5,449 bases of DNA from Rickettsia sp. (GTDB taxonomy: Bacteria; Pseudomonadota; Alphaproteobacteria; Rickettsiales; Rickettsiaceae): positions 1 through 5,449 of the forward strand of contig JAIRUG010000089.1 of assembly GCA_031254535.1 (NCBI GenBank), written 5' to 3'. Positions 1 to 5,449 of the stretch are shown piece by piece. The position numbers and the translations under genes were made by a program. Each line of letters begins with the position of its first letter. The stretch's first letter is position 1. Below the pieces are notes generated by a model, which had not been told where the DNA came from, did no database searches, and saw only the letters and a program-made list of their open reading frames with translations.

Positions 1-1
1 A

Positions 2-208
2 AAAAAGAAGAGCAAGAAGAATCCTTTAACGAAACAGGATAAAAAGAATAACCAAAAATTAGCAAGTACAAGAGTACTTAATGAAAATGTTATTGGTATG
101 TTAAAACGCTTTAAAATTATAGCTGATAAATATTGAAATCGACGTAAAAGATTTTCTTTAAGATTCAATCTTATCTCTGGGTTATATAATTGGGAGTTAT
201 CTAATTGA
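2..208 (+). pseudogene. C-terminal remnant of an IS5-like (DDE_Tnp_4-type) transposase
   Basis: Reading from base 2 gives about 68 residues ending at TGA 206-208. The start is outside the window. The segment is lysine/arginine-rich and contains KLASTRVLNENVIGMLKRFK, followed by NRRKRFSLRFNLISGLYNW. This matches, from memory, the C-terminal end of DDE-superfamily IS5-like transposases, where the conserved E of the catalytic triad lies in the VENVIxxLK-type helix; here E28 of the visible part is in NENVIGMLK. An in-frame TGA at 134-136 falls between KY and NRRKRF, where related proteins have an arginine, so one substitution (CGA or AGA to TGA) would explain it. With the stop the protein loses its last ~23 residues and is probably inactive. 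The catalytic D residues are upstream and cannot be checked. The family call is fairly secure; the exact IS name is not. Confidence 0.75.
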
Positions 209-224
209 GTTTCGAAAGAGGTCT
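209..224. mobile_element. candidate right terminal inverted repeat of the IS remnant
   Basis: The sequence GTTTCGAAAGAGGTCT follows the transposase stop directly, which is where an IS right end would be expected in a compact IS5-like element. After it, the reading frame of the oxidase-like pseudogene runs open. This placement suggests the insertion removed or displaced the oxidase N-terminus. The left end of the element is not in the window, so neither the inverted repeat nor a target duplication can be confirmed. Confidence 0.3.
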
Positions 225-1186
225 AATGATTTATTACAAAAGTCAGAATATGCAAAAGATTTAAAACCTGATACTCCTATTACTGTTATTGGTGCAGGAG
301 TTATGGGATTGTAGACTGCTTATGATTTGATTCAGAAGGGATATAATAATATCACTATTATTGCTGATCAATTTGATGGTTTAGCCTCTAATTATGCTGG
401 TGGTTTGCTTACCCTACTTTCATGGAAGATCCATCAAACCAGGAATTAATGAATGCTATAGCTATTAATTCTTATAAAGTTTATTCTGCTATTGCAAAAA
501 AACAACAGAGTGATTTTATCGATGGTGCCTTTATCATGCCTGCTTATTTCCCAAATAGAGAAGAATCGCATTTAGAACCTTATGTAGTTGCAGGGGTAAT
601 GCAGCCAGCTAAAAAGGTGATACTTGATTTTGGCAATGGTACAATTAGGGCTATGATGGCTTACGATGAAGGCATCCTGATTAATGTTCCTAGAATGATG
701 ATAAGTTTAACAAACTATTTAAAAAGTAAAAATGTACCATTTATTAAAAATAAAATTCAAAATTTTGCTGAAGTTAAAACTAAATATATAATGGATTGTA
801 CTGGTCTTGGGGCTAAAGAACTTGATAAGGATGATAAAATGGTTCCTGGTCAAGGACATTTAATTATGTTAAAAAACCAGAATCCTGAAGATGTAAAATA
901 TTTAATTTCTATTGCTTTAGGTAAGGGTAAAACATCTGCTGGGCAGGTAGTAGATTGGTATTTTTATATGCATCCAAAACATTTACCTAATACCCCTACT
1001 AATAATGTTGGAGTAATGGGTGGTACCTTTGTTGAAGGGGCTACACCACAAACTCCTAATGAGGAACAATTTGACCTGGTAGTTACCAGAGCACGGGATT
1101 TTTATGGTATTGGTGCTAGTGGAACAACAAAGTATAACCTTGGTATTATTAGATTGCTTCGTCGTCGTAAAACGACTCCTCGCTAA
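225..1186 (+). pseudogene. decayed FAD-dependent oxidoreductase of the D-amino acid oxidase (DAO) fold
   Basis: Two reading frames together give a DAO-family protein. Frame one (from about 225) has PDTPITVIGAGVMGL, the GxGxxG FAD-binding loop, then a TAG stop at 312-314, then TAYDLIQKGYNNITIIAD and SNYAGGLL, resembling the AGGLW-type motif of DAOs. A single-base loss near 411-414 moves the reading to the frame of ATG 422, giving GGLL-(T)-PTFMEDPSNQE. The second part carries DCTGLGAKEL (compare the DAO motif CTGLGAREL), a GQGHLIML strand and GVMGGTFVEGA (compare LGGTxE). The family's C-terminal RP...HNYGHGG region, which completes the substrate and FAD sites, is absent. Homology appears to stop near DFYGI, and the last codons (RLLRRRKTTPR) are encoded by an inserted repeat. 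Intact members oxidatively deaminate D-amino acids or related amines using FAD; this copy is clearly non-functional. The 254-residue open stretch from 422 should not be annotated as a real gene. Confidence 0.8.
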
Positions 1187-1257
1187 TAGACGGTTGTGAA
1201 GCTTGCAATATCCTCAAACGTCTATTAGCGAGACCACGCAAGTAGATCGGGCAATCC
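1152..1257. repeat. palindromic repeat element A (variant arms CTCGCTAATAGACG / CGTCTATTAGCGAG)
   Basis: The element begins with GATTGC and ends with GCAATCC. Its inner ends form a perfect 14-bp inverted repeat, 1179-1192 against 1219-1232, around a 26-nt spacer. The left arm also holds a small perfect hairpin, GTCGT-aaa-ACGAC (1164-1176). The right arm (1219-1257) is nearly identical, in inverted orientation, to 5268-5307 on the other side of the pheST operon. Its left edge overlaps the end of the oxidase pseudogene and supplies its final codons. Confidence 0.8.
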
Positions 1258-1271
1258 ACACTTATTAAATT

Positions 1272-1313
1272 GAATTGCTTCGACGCCACTAAAGTAGCTC
1301 ACTCGCAATGACG
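1272..1313. repeat. repeat arm B of the CTCGCAATGACG family
   Basis: This is one arm, from GAATTGCTTCGAC to CTCGCAATGACG. The last 12 bases (1302-1313) are a perfect inverted repeat of 1329-1340, the start of the next arm, with 15 nt between. B and the following arm C can therefore fold into a hairpin spanning 1272-1363, with GCTTCGAC/GTCGAAGC also pairing near the base. Inside B, 1285-1298 (GCCACTAAAGTAGC) is an imperfect mini-palindrome with one mismatch. Confidence 0.75.
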
Positions 1314-1328
1314 AGCTATAGGCGTATA

Positions 1329-1422
1329 CGTCATTGCGAGATCATGTAATGGTCGAAGCATCCACTCCTAATCACTTTTCTGGATTGCTTCGTCGCTACT
1401 AAAGTAGCTCCTCGCAATGACG
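1329..1422. repeat. compound palindromic repeat element (arms C and D)
   Basis: The element opens with CGTCATTGCGAG (1329-1340) and closes with its exact inverse CTCGCAATGACG (1411-1422). The two arms meet tail to tail around a centre reading CTCCTAATCACTTTTC, which is the reverse-complement counterpart of the centre of the element at 5211-5307. Each arm has its own small hairpin: GATCAT-gta-ATGGTC at 1340-1354 (one G-T pair) and GCTACT-aa-AGTAGC at 1395-1408 (perfect). The conserved centre shows that the paired structure, not the single arm, is a copied unit. It resembles miniature inverted-repeat elements; no coding capacity is visible. Confidence 0.8.
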
Positions 1423-1644
1423 TTTGTAAATTTGGTGTAATGTTAATCGGGTTAGCTATATATAATCATTTGAATAGTTAGAACAACCAGTTAACTTGAT
1501 TCAGTTATCGTAAAGTTGCTTAAATTATATGATTTTCAATCAACCTAGCGTTTTTGTCCAGTAGTGTGATGCTGCGTATGCTAGCCCCTTATTTTCAAAT
1601 CAAATTCTCCAAATCATTTGAGTATACTAGATTTTGTAAAAGAT
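1423..1644. other. intergenic region without recognisable gene or signal
   Basis: This A+T-rich stretch lies between the left repeat cluster and the 3' end of pheT. No tRNA-like fold and no family-recognisable reading frame were seen. No G+C-rich hairpin followed by a T-run was found for pheT termination on the minus strand; the best inverted repeat there (TCAAAT/ATTTGA near 1599-1622) is too weak to call. A short near-repeat, AATCATTTGAATA at 1464-1476 and AATCATTTGAGTA at 1612-1624, has no evident meaning. Confidence 0.5.
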
Positions 1645-4026
1645 TTATTCTCTTAATGTACCTTGGAACTTCTCATAAGCAGTTGCAACAACTTCTTGGT
1701 TCAATAAATTTAAGTCCTCTTCATTTAGTGTACGATCATCTGCTTGAAATTGCACTTTAGTTGCCACCGATTTTTTACCGGAAGGTAGTTTATCTCCTGA
1801 GTAAATATCAAATAGATCAACGGATTTTATCATTTTTTTATTAGAGTTCTTGATATAAGCAATTATCTTACTAACCGGTTGTTCTAGATCAACTACAAAA
1901 GCATAGTCTCTAAAGGTTGGTTGGAAGTCAGAAACAATAAACTCCTCTCTTTTAGCAAATTTTGCTTTAGCAAATGGTATATTGGCAATATTTATCTCAA
2001 AGGTAAATATCTGACAGTCAATATCAAAATGCTTTAATATAGAAGGATGAATTTGCCCAAAATAGGCTATGACATTCTTACCGAGCTTTATAAGGGTTGA
2101 GTTTGTCGGATGATAATAAGGTAAATCAGTAAGAGCAAATTGGCACTTATCAATTGGTAGACCTGCATAACTTAAAACATTTTCTAAGTCAGATTTAATA
2201 TCAAAAACATCTACGGGGCGAGTCGCAGAATGGCAATCTTTTTCATTATATTGTCCACATCTTATTGCAGAAGCAAAAATTAACTCTCCATCTGATGCAC
2301 AAGAGTTAAAGATTGGTCCCAATTCCATTAAAGCAATTTCTTTAATGGATCTTGCTAAATTTTTTTGAACTAATTTAAGTAATTTAGCAATGATGCTAGG
2401 TCGCATATAATTATTATCAATATTAATAGGATTTAGCAGAAATAGCTCTTCTTTTATTGGAGCGAATAATTTTGCTGTTTCACTATCCATGAATGAATTT
2501 GTTACTACCTCATCATATCCACAACTGGCTAAAATTCTTTTAATATCAGAAATTCTTCGTTGCTCTTTAGGTATAATCCTTGTTAATTGTATTTCTGGTA
2601 ATTTAATTGGCTCTAACTTGTCATAACCATAAATACGAACAATTTCTTCAACAATATCTTCTTTAATTGTGATGTCATGCCGCCAGGATGGTATGGTAAG
2701 TTTGAGAGTATCACCTATATCTACTATAATAAAGCTAAGCTTCTTTAAAATATCACAAATTTCTGTTTTGCTTAAGTTTAGACCGGTTATTTTAGCTAGG
2801 CAATTTATAGGGAAGTCCAGGGTTCTTGGAACAAGGTCGAGTTGTTCATTATACATTATATCAGAAATTTCACCTCCACAAATAGCAAAAATCATTTTAC
2901 TTGCAATATTTAAGGCTTTTAAGGTAAATTTTTGATCAATATTACGTTCAAAACGATAGCTCGAATCAGTATCAATCTGCAGACGTCTACCAGTTTTAGT
3001 AATATATTTAGGAGAAAAACACGCAGATTCTAGCAGGATATTTTGTGTTTCAAGTCCACAACTGCTACTATCCCCCCCTATAATACTAGCAAGAGCAAGC
3101 ACTTGTCTATCATCTTGAATTACCAAATCTCCTGCATCTAAATCATATTCTTTACCATTTAAAGCTACAAACTTAGTTTTTTCTTTAAGGGTTGTAACTT
3201 GGATGTTATCTAATAATTTACTTCTATCATAGGCATGCATTGGTTGCCCAAAGCTGTATGATATGTAGTTAGTAACGTCCACTATAGCTGAAATTGGTTT
3301 TACTCCAATATTTTGCAATAATTGTTTCAACCAATCAGGGCTTGGCTTGTTTTGTAAATTTCTTATTTCCCGAAAGCCGAATAATGGGCATGCCTCCTTA
3401 TTTTCTACCTGTAAGGTTAAGGTAGATTCAAACTCTCCGGCAATTTCCGCTATTTCTAATTCTTTAAGTGTACCAATACCACTAGCAGCAAGATCTCTAG
3501 CTATACCATAGACGCCAAGAGCATCACCACGATTTGGGGTAACGTTAATATCAAAGACTGGATCACTATACCCATAATATTGGATAAGTGACTCTCCTAT
3601 TTTAGTATCTTGCGGCAGTTCTACGATACCTTCTGAATCAGTGCCAAGCAATAATTCCTCTTCCGAACATAACATACCGCAACTTTTTTCTCCGCGGATC
3701 ACTGATTCTTTGATTTTAAATTTACCATTTGGAATTTCACAACCAATTTTTGCCAATACTACTTTAATATTCTCCCTAGCATTACTTGCTCCACAAACTA
3801 TCTGTAAAATTCCGCTAGATGTTTGAACTTCACATATTTTAAGTTTATCAGCCGAAGGATGCGGTTTAGTAGCTAGTATGTGAGCTACTTCAAAATCTTT
3901 TAGCTCCGCTCTTCTATCTACAATTTCTTCTACTTCCAAACCAAGCATAGTTAAGCGTTTAGCAATATCTGCAACAGAATCATCAGTATCTAAGAATTTT
4001 TTTAACCATGATAGAGTAAATTTCAT
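1645..4026 (-). CDS. pheT: phenylalanyl-tRNA synthetase beta subunit (PheT)
   Basis: PheT is the larger subunit of the cytoplasmic (alpha-beta)2 phenylalanyl-tRNA synthetase; it binds tRNA-Phe and hydrolyses Tyr-tRNA-Phe formed in error. At 793 residues it is close to the E. coli length (795). Domain order is complete: N-terminal [12 protein letters not shown]; an OB-fold tRNA-binding domain (about 45-128, with [12 protein letters not shown] and VVCGA-like [11 protein letters not shown]); the B3/B4 editing domain (about 211-385); a B5 DNA-binding-like domain (about 401-471, IPSWRHDI and [12 protein letters not shown]); the catalytically inactive class II-like core (about 475-690); and an FDX-ACB anticodon-binding domain (about 699-793, [13 protein letters not shown]). 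Likely editing-site residues are kept: H264 in QPMHAYD, G318 in IIGGD, E333 in LLESA and T353 in DTDSS. S355 stands where E. coli has Ala356, a substitution I believe is common. The start is fixed by the homologous N-terminus, a strong GGAGG nine bases upstream and the ATGA overlap with the pheS stop, implying coupled translation. The stop is TAA at 1647-1645. Confidence 0.98.
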   Translation of the reverse strand: MKFTLSWLKKFLDTDDSVADIAKRLTMLGLEVEEIVDRRAELKDFEVAHILATKPHPSADKLKICEVQTSSGILQIVCGASNARENIKVVLAKIGCEIPNGKFKIKESVIRGEKSCGMLCSEEELLLGTDSEGIVELPQDTKIGESLIQYYGYSDPVFDINVTPNRGDALGVYGIARDLAASGIGTLKELEIAEIAGEFESTLTLQVENKEACPLFGFREIRNLQNKPSPDWLKQLLQNIGVKPISAIVDVTNYISYSFGQPMHAYDRSKLLDNIQVTTLKEKTKFVALNGKEYDLDAGDLVIQDDRQVLALASIIGGDSSSCGLETQNILLESACFSPKYITKTGRRLQIDTDSSYRFERNIDQKFTLKALNIASKMIFAICGGEISDIMYNEQLDLVPRTLDFPINCLAKITGLNLSKTEICDILKKLSFIIVDIGDTLKLTIPSWRHDITIKEDIVEEIVRIYGYDKLEPIKLPEIQLTRIIPKEQRRISDIKRILASCGYDEVVTNSFMDSETAKLFAPIKEELFLLNPINIDNNYMRPSIIAKLLKLVQKNLARSIKEIALMELGPIFNSCASDGELIFASAIRCGQYNEKDCHSATRPVDVFDIKSDLENVLSYAGLPIDKCQFALTDLPYYHPTNSTLIKLGKNVIAYFGQIHPSILKHFDIDCQIFTFEINIANIPFAKAKFAKREEFIVSDFQPTFRDYAFVVDLEQPVSKIIAYIKNSNKKMIKSVDLFDIYSGDKLPSGKKSVATKVQFQADDRTLNEEDLNLLNQEVVATAYEKFQGTLRE

Positions 4027-5078
4027 CTTGTTAATCCTCCAGCTAGAGTTGGTATATCAAAAGCAGAGAAATTATAGTGTTTTAACCATCTTATATCTCC
4101 TTCAAAAAATTGTCTGAGATCTTTGATACCATATTTTAACATGGCAAAACGCTCAACACCTAGCCCAAAAGCAAATCCTTGATAATGATCACTATCTATA
4201 TTAACATTTTTAAGGACGTTTGGATGAACCATACCGCAACCAAGTACCTCTAGCCATTTATTGCTATCTGGCATCTTAATATCCACTTCGGCAGATGGTT
4301 CAGTAAACGGGAAGAAACTTGGTCTAAAACGTACTGCAATATTTGTTTGTTCAAAAAAATCTTTGATAAATTCAGTGATAAGGTATTTTAAATGTCCCAT
4401 ATTGATATTTTCATCGATCATTAGACCTTCAATCTGATGGAACATTGGTGTATGCGTCATATCGGAATCCGATCTATAAGTTCTACCAGGAGCAATAAAC
4501 CTAAAAGGTGGTTTATCATTTTGCATGGTTCTGATTTGTATTGGTGAAGTATGGGTGCGTAGTAATAGGGGTGATACATCTGCTCCCTCTTTCGCTTTTA
4601 GGTAAAAGGTGTCATGCATTTGCCTGGCAGGGTGATCTTCATAAAAATTGAGAGCAGTGAAATTATACCAATCATTTTCGATAGTTGGACCATCCTTAAT
4701 GGTTAGCCCAAATTTTGCAAATATTTGAATTAATTCTTCGGTAGCTTGGGTGATGGGATGGATGCTTCCCTTCTTGTACTGTCTAGCTGGAATAGTTAAA
4801 TCTGTCTTTTCTTCAGCAAACTGCTTATTTAATTCAAATTCTTCCAAGATAGCTTGTTTTGTTTGTAGCAAATTACTAATCTGCTCTTTAAGCAGATTAA
4901 CTGCCTCGCCTAACTTTTTACGATCATTTTGCTCAAGACTACCCAGTTTTTTCATTTCTTGATTGAGTAAGCTTTTCTTTCCAAGAAACTCTACCCTAAT
5001 TTGTTGCAATCCTGATAGAGTTTGAGTTGATTCGATACTGCTTTGGGCAGATTCTAATATTTGGTTTAGATTATCCAT
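4023..5078 (-). CDS. pheS: phenylalanyl-tRNA synthetase alpha subunit (PheS)
   Basis: PheS is the catalytic subunit: it activates phenylalanine with ATP and transfers it to the 2'-OH of the terminal adenosine of tRNA-Phe, working with PheT. The 351 residues fit the alphaproteobacterial size range. Residues 1 to about 88 are a charged, heptad-like region that forms the tRNA-contacting coiled coil. The class II catalytic core follows: motif 1 around [14 protein letters not shown] (104-117) to [12 protein letters not shown] (129-140); [13 protein letters not shown] (148-160); motif 2 around LLLRTHTS (171-178) and [20 protein letters not shown] (191-210) with MFHQIEG (212-218); [11 protein letters not shown] (256-266); [10 protein letters not shown] (280-289); and motif 3 [18 protein letters not shown] (301-318). 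Ala303 in GFAFG should correspond to E. coli Ala294, the residue that sets the size of the amino-acid pocket, so ordinary Phe specificity is expected. It is first in the operon with pheT. No Shine-Dalgarno is evident before this ATG, but the alignment to family N-termini makes the start likely. Confidence 0.98.
   Translation of the reverse strand: MDNLNQILESAQSSIESTQTLSGLQQIRVEFLGKKSLLNQEMKKLGSLEQNDRKKLGEAVNLLKEQISNLLQTKQAILEEFELNKQFAEEKTDLTIPARQYKKGSIHPITQATEELIQIFAKFGLTIKDGPTIENDWYNFTALNFYEDHPARQMHDTFYLKAKEGADVSPLLLRTHTSPIQIRTMQNDKPPFRFIAPGRTYRSDSDMTHTPMFHQIEGLMIDENINMGHLKYLITEFIKDFFEQTNIAVRFRPSFFPFTEPSAEVDIKMPDSNKWLEVLGCGMVHPNVLKNVNIDSDHYQGFAFGLGVERFAMLKYGIKDLRQFFEGDIRWLKHYNFSAFDIPTLAGGLTR
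4036..4040 (-). promoter_or_regulatory. Shine-Dalgarno sequence of pheT
   Basis: GGAGG (within GGAGGAT on the minus strand) lies nine bases before the pheT ATG and inside the last codons of pheS. It supports the start chosen for pheT and shows that the second gene can load ribosomes itself as well as by coupling. Confidence 0.85.
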
Positions 5079-5123
5079 AACAAGTTAATTTAAGTAATAA
5101 TATCAAGTCTTAAATTAGAGGAG

Positions 5124-5150
5124 ATTATACTAAGTTTTATTATATGTCTA
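5124..5150 (-). promoter_or_regulatory. candidate promoter of pheST
   Basis: On the minus strand a perfect -10 box TATAAT (5129-5124) is preceded by TAGACA (5150-5145), five of six matching TTGACA, with a short 15-bp spacer. The -10 lies 45 nt before the pheS ATG and just inside the repeat cluster that begins at 5159. In such A+T-rich DNA chance matches are common, and a 15-bp spacer is suboptimal, so this is a candidate only. Confidence 0.45.
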
Positions 5151-5158
5151 GACTAAAT

Positions 5159-5198
5159 GTCATTGCGAGGAGCCATTTTAGTGGCATTGATGCAATCC
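5159..5198. repeat. repeat arm E of the CGTCATTGCGAG family
   Basis: This single arm runs from GTCATTGCGAGGAG to GCAATCC. Its centre has the small hairpin GCCA-ttttag-TGGC (5172-5185) with GGAG at its foot. Reverse-complemented it matches arms B and D on the far side of pheST, including the GCCACTAAA core of B. It abuts the candidate pheST promoter. Confidence 0.75.
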
Positions 5199-5210
5199 AA
5201 TTTACCCAAC

Positions 5211-5307
5211 CGTCATTGCGAGGAGGCGTAAGCCGACGAAGCAATCCAAGAAAAGGTGATTAGAAATGGATTGCTTCGACCTACTTGCGTGGTCTCGCTA
5301 ATAGACG
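5211..5307. repeat. compound palindromic repeat element (arms F and G)
   Basis: Arm F (5211-5247) runs from CGTCATTGCGAGGAG to CGAAGCAATCC; arm G (5268-5307) runs from GGATTGCTTCG to CTCGCTAATAGACG. CGAAGCAATCC (5237-5247) and GGATTGCTTCG (5268-5278) are a perfect 11-bp inverted repeat around a 20-nt centre that is shared with the element at 1329-1422. F contains GGC-gtaa-GCC (5225-5234); G contains GACC-t-AC/GT-GGTC (5278-5294). The outer end of G is the variant form with two extra bases relative to CTCGCAATGACG. Confidence 0.8.
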
Positions 5308-5337
5308 TATGTACTATAACTTGTCTATTAGGGGACC
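5291..5337. repeat. near-perfect hairpin at the outer end of the right repeat cluster
   Basis: GGTCTCGCTAATAGACG (5291-5307) is inverted by TGTCTATTAGGGGACC (5322-5337) around a 14-nt loop, with two mismatches or gaps. This reproduces the inner inverted repeat of element A at 1179-1232, so the right locus holds a truncated version of the same design. No T-run follows on either strand, so it is not a clear intrinsic terminator. Confidence 0.65.
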
Positions 5338-5449
5338 GTTGAAAGATAAAAATTTGCTCTAATTTCAAAAAAAAGAAACAAAATCTTTTGTCTAAAAAAT
5401 TACAAAAAAAATCATCAACTCTAATATTTTTAAAAGATTGCAATTTTTT
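5338..5449. other. A/T-homopolymer-rich end region, no assignable gene
   Basis: Long A-runs on the plus strand dominate this stretch. The minus strand is open from the window edge through the region in one frame, giving a Phe-rich peptide (VDDFF..., RFCFFFLKLEQIFIF) that continues into the repeat cluster to 5213. One plus-strand frame is open from about 5341 to the edge, giving a Lys-rich peptide with no ATG. Both compositions are what poly-A/poly-T tracts yield by chance, and neither resembles a family I know. A partial gene entering from the right cannot be excluded. Confidence 0.4.

Noticed and set aside
134..136. TGA read through as Trp or selenocysteine in the transposase
   Set aside because: Family members have arginine there, pheS ends in TGA overlapping the pheT start, and no recoding structure was seen; simple decay explains it.
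422..1186. A 254-residue open frame that could be called an intact protein
   Set aside because: The FAD-binding N-terminus of the same protein is present upstream in another frame, and the end is read from a repeat; it is a pseudogene fragment.
1152..1422. CRISPR array
   Set aside because: Repeats are palindromic, alternate in orientation, vary in length and lack regular unique spacers; no cas genes are present.
1599..1622. Intrinsic terminator for pheT
   Set aside because: The stem TCAAAT/ATTTGA is only six A/T-rich pairs with a 10-nt loop and no following T-run.
1554..1760. Plus-strand open frame across the 3' end of pheT
   Set aside because: TTG start, no recognisable family, and more than half lies antisense to pheT.
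2669..2935. Plus-strand open frames inside pheT (also 3641-3826)
   Set aside because: Antisense shadows of a complete, well-conserved gene with no independent support.
4750..4962. Plus-strand open frame inside pheS
   Set aside because: Antisense to the coiled-coil region of PheS; composition follows from the complementary codons.

Overview
The window looks like a chromosomal piece from a Rickettsia-like alphaproteobacterium (order Rickettsiales). The reasons are the strong A+T bias, the wording of the phenylalanyl-tRNA synthetase genes, a decayed IS5-like transposase of a type I recall from Rickettsia genomes, and dense short palindromic repeats carrying CGTCATTGCGAG / CTCGCAATGACG arms in the intergenic DNA. 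Genus-level placement is inference from memory of these families, not from a search.

Layout. Positions 1-208 hold the C-terminal tail of a transposase, broken by an in-frame TGA and entering from outside the window. A candidate IS end (about 209-224) separates it from a ruined FAD-dependent D-amino-acid-oxidase-like gene (225-1186). That gene has lost its start, carries a TAG stop inside the dinucleotide-binding fold, has a 1-nt frameshift, and ends early in a repeat. Positions 1152-1422 are a cluster of palindromic repeats, followed by about 220 bp with no recognisable gene or signal. The minus strand then carries the only intact genes: pheS (5078-4023) and pheT (4026-1645), overlapping by four bases (ATGA) as a two-gene operon. 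They encode the alpha and beta subunits of phenylalanyl-tRNA synthetase. A TATAAT box lies 45 nt upstream of pheS. Beyond it, 5159-5337 is a second cluster of the same repeat family, and the last ~110 bp is A/T-homopolymer-rich with no assignable gene.

How the parts relate. PheS and PheT assemble into an (alpha-beta)2 enzyme that charges tRNA-Phe; translational coupling through the overlap and a good Shine-Dalgarno before pheT should keep the subunits in balance. Everything around this essential operon shows decay: an IS remnant, a multiply broken metabolic gene and proliferated repeats.

The most notable non-gene signal is the repeat family. At least eight arms share outer sequences, while most contain a central mini-hairpin whose sequence differs from copy to copy although its pairing is kept. 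Four arms carry a GGAG tetranucleotide at the hairpin foot, a layout reminiscent of REP elements. No novel multi-gene system is visible here.
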